Below are positions 1 through 11,953 of a DNA stretch of 64,000 bases, piece after piece (position 1 is the stretch's first letter; each line of letters opens with the position of its first letter). The position numbers and the translations under genes are program-made. The notes below the pieces were generated by a model. That model did not search any database, was not told the DNA's origin, and saw only the letters and a list, made by a program, of their open reading frames with translations. Source of the stretch: Selaginella tamariscina (taxonomy: Eukaryota > Streptophyta > Lycopodiopsida > Selaginellales > Selaginellaceae); assembly GCA_003024785.1 (NCBI GenBank), contig PUQB01000136.1:372001-436000 (forward strand), given 5' to 3'.

Positions 1-50
1 AAATAAATTAAAGAATAAATAAATAACTATATAAAATTACAATATCTTAC

Positions 51-403
51 ATGATTCTCTCCGGTTTCTTCTACATAAGGCTGTTGCCATCCCAGCATTG
101 TTATGAATGTGAGTCGCCGGAAGGCTTCATCCTGGACACTAAACATGTGTGTCTCTCTCTCTCTCTCTCTATTTCTCCACACACACATACACACACATGT
201 ATATCATTAAGAAGCTTAACTAACCTTGAGAATGGGATTAAAATCTGGAGAACCTCTTGCTATGTACCGAAAGCAGCAAAATTCGAGCAGGCTCTGGGCA
301 TCATTCTGTAGAGAAACCGGAGCTAATCTCTCAAAGTTCTCCCTCATTCTCTTGCCTGTTATGCCGTTTAACCTGCTTAAAGCACAACATTACACAACAT
401 AAA

Positions 404-441
<38 letters not shown>

Positions 442-809
442 CGCTATATTGATAGATACGTATATTCTGCAGACATCTTCATATACATAGACAACATCCT
501 ATAACATATATATAACTATAATGGATAAATACACACACACACACACACATGCATGCATACATATTACGTTTAGATGTGTATGTGTGTGTCCTTACACAAA
601 CACACGCACAATCTATATATAAAAGCACCTGCTAAACTGTTCAATGGCATTAATCGCAGCCGGAGAGAGGGTTCCTTTAGGCATATTAGTATCCACAGTG
701 TGTTCATTAACCTTGAAAGCTTCTTCCAGCTCCTGTGCATCGTTTTTCTTGTCATTCTTTGTACCTTGATCTCCCCGCCAGAACGTGGTGCTAATCCCAT
801 TAACAGCTG
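51..809 (-). CDS. Unrecognised conserved-looking plant protein, internal exons (partial)
   Basis: Three exons join cleanly on the minus strand with GT-AG borders and matching phases: 629-809, 225-372 and 51-131. The joined product is a well-ordered soluble sequence. It runs through a Lys/Asp/Glu-rich stretch, then SPAAINAIEQFSRLNGITG, then ERLAPVSLQNDAQSLLEF, then FRRLTFITMLGWQQPY. I do not recognise the family. Phase continuity over three exons makes a real gene likely. The 3' end lies beyond the window start. The 5' end is unclear: an ATG at 1230 opens a 45-codon frame, but I cannot link it by phase. The introns consist largely of CA/GT, GA and TA microsatellites. Confidence 0.6.
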
Positions 810-920
810 CTAGAAAATGTAAAGTTTCTATATAAGACACACATATTTTTCACACCACACACACACACACGTGTGTGTGTGTGTGTATGTAGTATGCATG
901 TATCTCTCTCTCTCTCTCTC

Positions 921-957
<37 letters not shown>

Positions 958-1230
958 ATGTACATGTAACACACACACATACATGTATGTATGTATGTAT
1001 GTAGTATGTATGTATGTAGTATGTATATCTATATGTATATGTATATATGTATATAATATGACAATATATAAATTATATGAAAATTAACCATTTCTCAATT
1101 GATGGCGATTATTGATGAATCTTCGCTGCCTACATAGATTACAGGATTTGAGCTGACTAGAAACCCTAAGAGTGTTTATGCATTCCACATAGACAGGGAG
1201 AATACCAGAATTGACAAGACGGGCCTCCAT

Positions 1231-3072
1231 GCTCCTTGATTAGGGCAAACAAGAACAAACAAAATATTCCCCAGGATATGCATACGCGTGTAAAGATTTC
1301 AAAACGTGTCAATATTCTAATTGAAAAGTCATAAATTGAACAATTTATTTTCATTTTTTAATAAATGCATTAAAACTATATATTATAATGTAATATATTA
1401 TGTCTTTATTTTAATTTCTTTAAATTATTTTACATAGATATACATCAATGTTTTTTTACATTAGTATATATAATATCTACATATTATATATTTGCGTGTG
1501 TTACTTAAATTTGTGTATAGTGTGATATTCTCGATTTCTTTATAGGGAAAATTACATTTATACCCTTTAAATTTATCATATTTACATATATATCCTTCAA
1601 AGTTTTATATTTATATATATACCTTTGTAATTTTAATTTAAAATTTCATAAATTTAAAAATTAAAAATTAAAAACATTTTTAAAAAATTAATAAAAATTT
1701 ATAATTAATTTATATTTTATTATATTTAGGTCTAAAATACAACCTATTAAACATATATATCACAATATAATATAATTATTTTAAAAAATATTCCATTTTT
1801 TACTATGACAATTTTTTAACATTTAATACTTAATAAATTTTAATTATTTTATTTATATTATAAATTAAAAATATATTTTTTATTAAATTGTTATTTTAAA
1901 AATTAAAATATTATGATTAAAGTTTTTCAAGGGTTATATATAAATTTAAAATTTTAAAAAAAGTATATATGAAAATATAAAACTTCTAGGAGTATATATG
2001 TAAATATGATAAATTTCAATAATATAAATGTAATTTTGCCTTATTTATATGACTTGACTCTTACTATTTTAATACAAAAAAATTATATATATAATTATCG
2101 CTTCACAAATTTTAGACTTTCTTTCATGTATATATGAATTAAATTAAAATACACCTATATATAAGTAAATGCATTAATATAATAAATAATTAAATATCAC
2201 ACAAATATATAATTGTCGTAGAAACTATAATATTATTTACAAAATTTTGTATGTAATTAAGTTTAACATTAGAAATAAAATCAATATTGATCGTAAGGAG
2301 CTATATTTAAAGGAAATATGTTTATTGTAAGTAAGTATTTAAATTTATTATAAAGAAACAAAGAAAGAAGTATATTTATTATTCATTACCAAAGGAAATT
2401 GAGATTAAAAAATCTCTTTATTAATTAAATTCTTTAATTGATTAATATTCAACATATACATGATAATGCCATTGTATACATGTAAAATATAAATGTATAA
2501 ATTCTTATATTTTTTCTTATTTTAATGTTCAGACCAACAAAAGATCCCTGATTTTAAAATTAAAATTAAAATACTTAAATGTATTATTTATAAATTTAAT
2601 TTTAAAATTTAATACAATATAATGTATTTAATATAATATTTAAAATTAGAATATGTAAATTAAATTTGCATATAATTTTATTATCACGTATACATAATAA
2701 GATTATGAACATGTGATGGTGAATTTAAGATTGTGAATCGTGTAGAATTAAATTATATTAAATTCAAAGAGTGAAAATAGTAATACTCAAGTCACATAAC
2801 ATAATAATAATAATATAATAACAATAATAGAATGTATTTGATATGACAAATAAAATTATAGATATAATCTTAATTATCTAAAATAACTATTCCAATGGTA
2901 ATCTTAAATTTTGTAATATATACAGAAATATGTAATTAATAGAAGTGTGAATTGTAAACTGATGATTTTTAACTATATATATATATATGTGTTGTGTGGT
3001 GTGTGTGTGTGTTGTGTGTGTGTATGGCTTGTAGCATAATTATTTCTGAATTTCACAAGGTTAATACATTAC
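1231..3072. other. AT-rich intergenic stretch with one MITE-like element
   Basis: I see no exon-like coding here. The stretch is very AT-rich and holds an inverted-repeat element (1544-2041) and a GT-rich microsatellite near 2988-3025. It separates the first gene from the 3' end of the IQUB-like gene. Confidence 0.6.
1544..2041. mobile_element. AT-rich MITE-like element with long terminal inverted repeats
   Basis: The left end starts agggaaaattacattta. The right end, read on the opposite strand, starts aggcaaaattacattta. The similarity continues for roughly 80 bases through the shared core aaatttatcatatttacata. A short TTAT-like duplication may flank the element. There is no coding capacity, so it is a non-autonomous DNA element of about 0.5 kb. 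The superfamily cannot be assigned from sight. Confidence 0.6.
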
Positions 3073-3641
3073 TTACAATTTATATGTCACTTTGTGTGCA
3101 AATTCTAGAGGTTGGTCCCTCCTAAGCATGGATTGCTTCTGTTTAAAATCAAAATCATTATGTACATATTGATGTCCTGCTGCTTCCGGACTAAACTCTG
3201 GTGTTTCTATAAACTGCAGATAAACCAATATTAAAATTTAATAAAATGTGTATACACCTATATACATATGCAATGTATATACGCTTGTCTCTACATATAT
3301 GTATATACCTGAAGAAAGAGGGCAAGAATACGTTGGCGAAGGCCAGAAAGGGACTTAGCAGGACGATTTCTGTACATAAGGTCCGCTTCTCTCTCAATAA
3401 GTTGCAAAATTTCCTTGGTTAACGGGTTAGTAAACTCTTGCACAGTCCACTTTACATAACCAAGTACAGCCATCCTCTCATCAACTGAGCTGAACTCCTT
3501 CCCAAGAGCTGTGTATAGCTGTGTACAATACACTATGTATACGTATCTACGTATAATAAATATAGCTAAACTGCGTCTGTATATGTGAGAGAGTGAGGGT
3601 GTGTAGCTAGCATAAAGTCCTTTACTGAGCTTCTAGCTAAG

Positions 3642-3687
<46 letters not shown>

Positions 3688-4033
3688 ACTTACATGCATA
3701 AGATCTGAAGCACGAGCAGTTGCAGGAGTCCGGACTTGAACCGTTTTCCCATTAGTTAGTTCCCACACCTTAGGGGCACACATCTTGAGCATCGTTTTCT
3801 TTATACGGTCCTTCCTATTTGCCTTTGCAGCACCTCTTCTCAGCTTGTCAATAGCAGTCAACAACTTCAACTCCTATAATATCAGAAAAACTAATATAGC
3901 TTTAAATAATTCATACTATTACATATGTACCTTTATTAGCAGCTCTTTGAGTGCATTAACCCGGTCATGGTAACCATAGTTACATGCATTGAGTTTCTCC
4001 ATTTCCTGCTTGATGACCGCACAACAGCTTATG

Positions 4034-4127
<94 letters not shown>

Positions 4128-5610
4128 TATATTGTACCTGCACTCTCCAAGCTTCAAGCTCTTCATAGAGAATAGCAAAGTCTGCAGTTGTCCGTGGACA
4201 CATCCTCCGCTCAATCTCACGCTGCAAGTCTCCCTCTGCCTGAACCTTTTGTATCTGCTCTTGCTCTTCAAAGAACTGTCAAAACCACATTCTCATTATA
4301 CATACAAGAACACACGCACACGCACACACAGGCACACACACATACGTCGATTCTGGACTCGATGAATTCACGTATCCTTCTAGCATTTCGCCGAGCAATC
4401 CAGCGACGAGTATACTTTTGAATGACAATTGAAGCCTTCCTACGAATCTCTTCCCACTCGATCGAATCAACGTACCTTCCTGGAACACGAGCATAATCCC
4501 TGCTCCAGTCTAGAACTACGTCCCTCCTGTCCATCTGTGTGTAAGTCTCCCGGATTGTGTTCCAACACTGGTTCCTTATCAAGCACTTTTGTGTTGCACG
4601 GCTGAACATTTCTACTGTTCTCTTTGGCTTCGGCTTTGTGTCTGTTTGCATTCCTGCGTGTAGATACTTCGTGCCTGTTCAAACAAGTTATACAAATCTG
4701 TTTATTTTATGTTCATTTTCTATATATGCCTACACACAATACCTTATATACATATCTAACTCATAGTCATATATATGTGAGCTATGCTAGCATAACATGT
4801 AAACATTTATTAGCTCGCTATGTATAGAACTATGTAGGCAGAGGTTTATATACTTATATATAGTAGATATGCTACATATATAGCAAGTAGTCTTATGTAT
4901 ATATGTATCCCGTTAACATTAAGGGAAAGGAAAGATACGCAAAGCCCTGTGTGTACACCCAGTGTTTTATTTACAAATATATTTGATACGATATGTTACA
5001 AAAGAAAACTACACACACACACACACACACACATAGCGTGTATACGGTTAACGATACCGATAAAGAAACAATCTGTAATATTATTAAGTACAAACTATGT
5101 GAGGTATACGTTCATAGATAGACACATATATACATACCTCGTCTTTTATCAAAGTAGCCTCCTCTAAAGGGCAAGGGCTTCATCTGCTCACAATCCACAA
5201 TAATTGTCCTCAGGAACGAATCATCGTCCCTGTTCTCCTCGCTCTTGACTTCCGCAAAGAACCTCTCTCTGCGACCCGGTCTTCGACATCCCAGACGTGG
5301 CAGTTGCAGCTGAATTGGGCCGACCATCTGGCGGCCGATCCGAGAAACCCTGGTGGAGTCATAGGGGCAGATTCCATAGCAGAATTCAGGAGCACTGGCT
5401 GAATCCGATGCGCTACTGGTTCAAAAGTAGGAATTTCAGGAGGATTTGAAGACTCAGCTGCTTCAATAGGTGCCATGATGAGCTCAAAACGGGCTTCAGA
5501 GTGGAGGACGCGACTTCGTATGTGGCGGCTTCATCGGATTCTGCAAACTGCGTACCTGCCCACTCGGATTCTTCGTCTGAGACCTCGAGATCTGACAGAT
5601 CGGCGTCCAT
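3073..5610 (-). CDS. IQUB: IQUB-like axonemal protein (IQ motif), seven exons
   Basis: Exons on the minus strand are 5138-5610, 4346-4674, 4138-4275, 3931-4027, 3694-3870, 3309-3518 and 3073-3213. The start is ATG at 5610 (MDADLSDLEVSDEESE) and the stop is TAA at 3073-3075. The junction of exons 1 and 2 reads PFRGGYFDKRRGTKYLHAG. This is the hallmark block of IQ and ubiquitin-like domain proteins, a GG-Y/F-x-x-K/R-TG-x-Y-HA pattern. Exon 2 carries an IQ motif (IQKYTRRWIARR) followed by basic helices. Later exons are helical, and the end has a TPEFSPEA block. In animals IQUB is a radial-spoke-associated ciliary protein, so I infer a role in sperm flagella. No ubiquitin-like domain is visible. 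Exon 1 shifts frame at least twice (near 5495 and between 5240 and 5340). Telo-box-like sequence lies upstream at 5746-5760. Confidence 0.7.
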
Positions 5611-6651
5611 GATCTTGTGCGCTGCTGCTCCCTGGCCATGGCGATTGGGACGCAGATAGATTGCGGTTCATTGCTCAATCGGCGGCGCCAGACACTTGGC
5701 GCCCAAATCTTGATTTTGTAACTTCAAACGGTTACATTCTCTTTGACCCTAACCCTAAAAGGATATTCTTGTTTGAAATTTACCTCTTATATTTAGATTC
5801 AAGATATTGTAAAATATTGTCATATACAAAATGGAGTTCCTGTATAAAATCATTAGTTATTTATATAAAAAAAACTTATAAAACTCATCCTCACGTAGTT
5901 TTGAAAATGCCCAAATTAGAGTTAAATTTATCGTTAATCAACTTAATCACTCATACTATATATACTACAATTTATTGGGTATAATAATGATAAATGGTAT
6001 ATAATATATACAAAAAAACAATATTATAGTAAAATTTGTATGTATTTTATTAAGCTAATTAATGATATGGCCAATTTGGACATTTTCAAAACTAATTATA
6101 TAATACTAGAGGGTCAGTTTAATAAATTTCCCTTATTTATAATATATAATAACCGTTTATATTATAATCATAATATATAAACTGAGCAAGCTTACCATCG
6201 CAGCAAAACTTTCATTGATGGAATCGTAATAGTTGTTTATCACCTGCCAAGCATAAATACAACCATTACATAAACACACACATGCATACAATATGTGTGT
6301 GGATAGAACTCACAGAAGAATGAATGTGCGTGTGTGTGTGAGAGAGATTTTACATGAAAGATGTGAAGCTCTTGACTAGTAATCCTGCGGGCAAGCTGCT
6401 TTTAGTCTTAATTACTCTACTTATTAGTAAAAGGCAAAAGAAATGTATATGGCTGTGTAACACATGTTTGTTCACATACAGAGAGTTCACAAAATGTTTC
6501 ATATTATTCATAAGGTGAACGATATTATTACTATAAGAACTGGATGGCATACCTCACAGCTATTTACATTCACGAAGGCTGTCGAGGGAAGCCCTCCAAG
6601 CTATCTGGGAAAAGGCTCAAAGAAATCCAGAACCAAGTGACGAATTACCGT
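5611..6651. other. Intergenic region between the IQUB-like and TKI1-like genes
   Basis: It holds telo-box-like repeats (5746-5760), an inverted repeat (arms 5896-5918 and 6071-6094) suggesting a small DNA element, and one isolated exon-like block. That block, minus strand 6195-6243, has good splice borders and could encode VINNYYDSINESFAAM. I cannot assign it to either neighbour. Confidence 0.45.
5896..6094. repeat. Inverted repeat pair (possible MITE)
   Basis: The left arm reads tagttttgaaaatgcccaaa and the right arm, inverted, reads tagttttgaaaatgtccaaa. They enclose about 150 bases of AT-rich sequence. Outer limits are not obvious, so this may be only the inner part of a longer element. 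Confidence 0.5.
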
Positions 6652-9624
6652 TCAACAGCAAATTCTGCCCATGAACGTTGCAAATGGCCCATCCACCGCT
6701 CCCAATGAATCCGCCTATTTATAAAACAATAAGTTCTCTCTCTCTATACACACACAGACACACACACACACACACACACTCACCCAATAGAGATCTAAAG
6801 CTGCTGAACGAAGCCCATCTCTAGAATTCCCTTGTGAAATCCCAAGTAAAGAACCATCAAACTCAGTCTCCTGAAAACACAGAATAATTAGACAACATTC
6901 TATGTGCGAGCGTGCGTGCTGGTAAAATGGGAGATGATATGTACAAATTGCAAAACCGGTAACCAATAAGTGAAGGGACATAATTAATGCTCATACAGAA
7001 AACTTGCATATATGTATTTATATAGAAGATAGTCAAATATAAATGCAACACAAAAGTATAAAAAAACATTAATGTACAAATGTATGTGCTGGAAGCACAA
7101 TAGAAAAAAGAAAATACAGTATACGTAATGGAGATATTATATATGGCGAAACCTATATACACACAAAACAGTCGTACCCGAGATGAGAGAGGAGCTACAA
7201 AAACTTCCTCCATTTGTTGCTCCCTGCAAAGTGTGGTCTGTTGTATTTGCTGCTCTCTTCGAAGTGTAATTTCCTGTATTTGGTGCTCTTTTCGAAGTGT
7301 AACCTCCTGTTTTGCTGCTCTCTTCTAGAGGTAGTTCCTTGCATTTGCTGCTCCCTTTTTAGGAAGGCAAATGCATCACAAGTCTCTTCACCTCCCCAAA
7401 TAGAAGACGTAAACCGGCTTGGTTCTGCACAATGCTTGGGCGCTTCATTTAACAGCTGGCTCACACTTATGCCCACACTGTCGACCCAATCCATAGGAGA
7501 GGGCCCTTGTTCGTTGCCCCGGTCCTGGAAAACAATCTTATATACATATGCATCACTTTATATTTCTAGTACATCGACAGAAATCTTTTTCTAATAACAC
7601 AACACTCTGTGCGTGTGTGTGTGTGTTTCTTTGTAAAGAAATACCTCATCTCGCCAAAGACGTTGGCCGAAAGCATCTGCGCTTTTATCATACAACCAGC
7701 TACAACCAGAAGCAGCTTCACGTAAATCACAGTTATCCCTTAATATGCCGGTGCGAAGAAAGAAGCTTTGTTCTCCAGCAACTCCTTTACCATGAACAAT
7801 AGCGTTCGGTGGCTTAGAATTCGAGCATACTTGAACCTCTGTTTGTGACCATCCATACCTGGTAACATCCGGAAATATGCATGTACAGTTATCAACATAC
7901 ACGGGTATATCGAGAGAGAGAGAAGAGGTACCTCAGCCGGAAAACTGCGGGTTTTCCTACAGCAGCATATACATCTGCTGCACATATACCAACGTCCTTT
8001 GAACTCCAGCTGGTAGAAGTGGTACCTTGGGAGAAAGGGTAGAGACGAAGTTCACCAGTAGCAAGAGAGGACCGTCCCCACTTCTGAAGCAAGTGTTGAA
8101 CTACGGAACTTACACTCTTCGTACCCTTTAGCGTGAGCTCGAGGTGAGGATTGTGACCATCCTTTTCGAGTGCTGCCTTTGTTGAATCGTCATTGGGAAA
8201 CAGCTGCAATTTGATCTTGCTCTCCATTTCCGAATGTATCTTGAGTTGCCTGTGTTCTATTTTTTTTTCCGGCGTGTGTTCTTTGTTCAGTCTTTCCAAA
8301 TCTATTATCTCCACTTCTGATCCATTGCTTGTGGGTTGTAGTGTTGATGAAACACCTTGGTTGCTTGTCAAATCGGGGCCTTCTGCAAATGGAGATTCAC
8401 TCGTTCCGACCACATCTTTAGAAACGGAACCTATAACATGGTGTGAAAGTGTAAGCACACACATACAAGAAATGGATACGTGTTTGTGCATAAAATGCGC
8501 ATGTGTGTGCAATGCATACGTATACATGCTATCTTTATGTGTAACCACTAATTATCTTTCCTTAAAGATGGTACATACATATAAAGATAGAACAAGAATT
8601 ACCTGCTGCTGCTTTCTTTGCTGCCGGTTGACTGCGAGTAGACGATCTTTTCCTGCTACTGGAGGCCGGGTGGGTGTGTAGTGTACTAGCAAGTTCTTGA
8701 AGACTTTCTCCGTCGATCTTTGAAAGTTTCTTTTTTGCTTTCTTTCGATCTTTTATAATCTGCTGCTCCTGTATGAAGTTTAAACGGGTTAGCAATGGCT
8801 TAAGAAACCTTCAAGATTCATACCAATGCAGTTCTGAAAGCCTTCAAGCGCTTCGGCTTTAGATGGTGAAGCTTAGTAGATGTGCACTTAAATTTTCCCA
8901 ATAAATTCCACCTGAAAAGAATATTAGTAACCAAGAAAAGTTAGAAACAGATAGATTACCAGCATAACATGGCTACATTTACATCTCTCGAGTTCTTCGC
9001 GTCTAAAGATAGCTCCGAACTATTCAACAGTCTGTTCATACGCTTAATCAACCGATAGTAATAGTGTCGAACCTGATAACACCAATTGCAACTTGAAAGA
9101 AGAACAAGAAACACGCACCCACTGCTTCTGAACTTACCTGATTCTTGTTTTTGCTCTCTACTTGTTTAGTGACCTTGTCAAAGTTCTGAGAAAATTACAA
9201 ACATGTTCAATAAACTGGTGCATTGTAAACTAAGTCACCTTGCCAACTTGCCGTAAAGCGAGAAAAAACTTCTCCTCTTCCTCATGCGTCCATGCATCCC
9301 AGTGCCGAGGCTTCTTTGCTGAAGAAACACACAGAAAAAAGCATATGTTATCACGTTCTGGTAAAACGACAAATATGTCTCTCGTAACTAGTGGTTTATC
9401 TACTGGGGAAGGACAAGGGGAACCTTACATGGATAAGAGGGTCCCTAATTCTTCCATGCTGCTTCGGAAAGCTGCTTTCAGAAGAAATCTTTGCTATAAC
9501 TGGGCTTTTCACTCGATTTTCAAGAGTTTAAGCTTCACATACCTGATTCAACCGCCTCATTCTGTTCTGATGGTGCCGTCCCTGTTTCTTGGCTTGAAGC
9601 CGGATCTTCTGCCGCCGAAAGCAT
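6652..9624 (-). CDS. TKI1: TSL-kinase-interacting protein 1 / Cramped-like SANT protein
   Basis: Minus-strand exons are 9543-9624, 9239-9318, 9138-9186, 8960-9072, 8824-8911, 8603-8768, 7932-8430, 7645-7858, 7178-7524, 6784-6870 and 6652-6714. Exons 2-4 encode a SANT/Myb domain (WDAWTHEEEEKFFLALRQVG, then QVRHYYYRLIKRMNRLL) that continues into SLDAKNS. This order is diagnostic of plant TKI1, the Cramped homologue. Exon 7 holds the second conserved block (IKLQLFPNDD, HNPHLELTLKG, WGRSSLATGELRLYPF). TKI1 interacts with TOUSLED kinase in Arabidopsis, and Cramped proteins act in chromatin and histone-gene control. Exon 9 has an in-frame 33-bp repeat. The start is the ATG before MLSAAEDPASSQE. The 3' end is the least certain part: the TGA at 6652 follows directly from the phase, but a frameshift there cannot be excluded. 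Confidence 0.8.
7205..7365 (-). repeat. 33-bp tandem repeat inside a TKI1 exon
   Basis: About four to five diverged copies of a roughly 33-bp unit (core gctgctctcttcgaagtgta on the plus strand) stay in frame. They add repeats of an 11-residue pattern ending in HF, for example REQQNRRLHFE then KYRKLHFE. Nothing similar is known to me in other TKI1 proteins. Confidence 0.65.
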
Positions 9625-10249
9625 CAAGCTCTAAGCGATCAACTAAGACGCCGCGCCTCCATTCCGCACAGAAACCCGATCAAACCCTACCCCGACAGAA
9701 AATTGCCGATTTTCGGATGGCGCTCGCAGCGGTTGTTCTTCCGAGAGCAATGGCGGCACAAATGTCGCTGTTATTCGCTCGATCGAACTGTAATCCGGCT
9801 GTACCTGGGAGAAATGTGTACAAAATCTAAACCTTGGAGCTGCGGCATGCGTTCTTCCTAGAGAATGATCAAAAAGAGTACCTTGAATCAACAGCGGCTA
9901 GACGCCGAGAGTGCGCCAAGCGAAGATCTGTGAGATGCGTAGATTTGCTCTTTAGGCGGGCTTTTCGGACGACGGCCGGTTTTCTTGGAGCTTTTGAAAA
10001 GGCAATCCAGCTCGTCCGCCACGTGGAATACAGCTAAGCACAAAATTTAAATTCGTCTCCCTATGACGTGGAAGGAATAATGATTGTGTGCAATGACAAT
10101 ATGTTTTGAAATATACCATCCGTTCCCGCTACTATTTCCCGCCCTTACTTATTTGATGACGTCAAATTCACCGTCCGCCACATCGGATTATTCGATACCG
10201 CTAGCATATTTAGTTTAACCCTGGTTTAGGGTTTAAGTTTAGGGTTCTA
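9625..10249. promoter_or_regulatory. Divergent promoter region of TKI1-like and RH16-like genes
   Basis: The two genes start 626 bases apart and face away from each other. The stretch is markedly more GC-rich than the surrounding intergenic DNA. Telo-box-like motifs are AAACCCTAC near 9682-9690 and a cluster (aaccctggtttagggttt, tttagggtt) at 10217-10246 just before the RH16 ATG. In plants such boxes are common in promoters of ribosome-related and RNA-processing genes. Confidence 0.5.
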
Positions 10250-11889
10250 ATGGCGGAGAGCGATGGAGAAGGGGAGGCCGGCTTCGAGGAGCTCGGCCTA
10301 GATGCAAGGCTTCTGCGCGCAATGGCGAAGCGTTCAATCTCCACGCCTACGCCGATCCAAGCCAAAGGGGTTCCTTCCATTCTGGTGTGTATGTTTGTGC
10401 GTGTACAATTTCCATAGATATCGCATTTTATATATGCGATATAGAACACATAATATATGTACATATACATAAACGTAATTTATCCTTTTATTCAGAAAGG
10501 AGAGAATGTTGTCGCCATGGCGAAAACAGGATCCGGAAAGACTCTTGCATATTTGCTTCCTATGGTACACAAGCTTCTTGCTCAAGATGACAATAACGGT
10601 GTAACGCTCGGTTCTCTTGTTCTTGTTCCAACCAGGGAGCTCTGTCAACAGGTACAATATGTGTGTGGTAGCAGCTATGTAATATATACATATGGAGAAT
10701 TGATTCTTATGTGTATTGGGTATTTCTTAGGTGTATGACGAGCTGGAGTCTTTATTGAGCTATTGCGGGAAAGATTTAAGGGCGGTGCAACTTACAACTA
10801 GCATGTCGGTTCCTGTTCTGGTCAGTAATATGTTTAATTGAGTTATATTACAACCGATATGATATATGATATAGTATCAAATTATAATGTTTTGCAGAAG
10901 GCTGCTATTACTAGGAGGCCCAACATTGTGGTTTCTACACCAGGATGCATTGCTACTTGCATAGCAGATGGTACCATTGCATTAAACAATCTTTCTACAC
11001 TTGTTCTTGACGAGGTATGTGCATTGTCATATACATACATACATACTTACCTGTATTGTGTGTGCATGTGTTTTTTACTGTCAACAATTTAAATAATGAG
11101 TGATAGTGTGTTTCTGTGTGTTCGTGCGGGCGCACATGTGTGCTATTCACGTTTTTATGTGATTCAGTTCACTTATTAAATGCAGGCCGACTTATTATTG
11201 TCTTATGGCTACCAAGATGATTTAACCAAGCTTGCTACCTGTGTGCCCTCTGGTTGCCAGCGTATACTGATGTCTGCAACTACAAGGTTCGATTATATAC
11301 TCATATGAAAACACCACACACACAGAGATAAATATGTAAGCGGTGTGTTCTGAAGTATATAAATTTATAGTAGAAACTTAAATAGTACTCTTATATATGT
11401 AATGTTTTCTTCTGCGAGCAGTGAGGATATAAAGGCGCTGAGAGGGATACTTGTTCCTATTGCGGCCACCTTAAAACTCACAGAAGATGATGCCTTGAAT
11501 GATACCCCTGTTCCCAGTACAGTGCAGCAGTTTATGGTCGGTTTTGTTTTATTACACACCCACGTGTACATACATTAGAGATACTTATTAATGTATGTGT
11601 TTTGTTTTTAGGTCTCTTGCAAGTGGCAGGACAAGCTTTTGCACCTACTCACACTGCTTAAGTTTGATTTAATTCAGAAAAAGGCTTTGATTTTTGTCAA
11701 CGCTATTGATACGAGTTTCAGACTCAAGCTCTTCCTTGAGCAGGTATATATATTAGAGAGAGAGAGAGAGAGTTCTTATAATCAGCTTTTCTCCTGTATG
11801 CAGTTCGGAATAAAGTCTGCTCTTCTAAATGCAGAACTTCCGCAGAACTCACGTTTGCACATTTTGAAGGTGATATTTTTGTGTGTGTA

Positions 11890-11953
<64 letters not shown>

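Noticed and set aside
1166..1230. ATG at 1230 as start of the first gene
   Set aside because: The frame MEARLVNSGILPVY is plausible, but no phase-compatible donor leads to the exon at 809, and a telo-box-like motif lies inside it. It may be 5' UTR, so it was left out of the gene span.
4029..4365. Long open frame across the GA/TA repeat in the IQUB intron
   Set aside because: It is repeat translation (REREREre, IYIYIY); the real exons lie on the minus strand on either side.
9240..9830. 196-codon open frame on the plus strand
   Set aside because: It is antisense to the conserved SANT exons and the 5' region of the TKI1-like gene and shows no family features.
10457..10738. Independent small helicase-like protein starting at 10457
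   Set aside because: This is exon 2 of the RH16-like gene read with its flanking introns.
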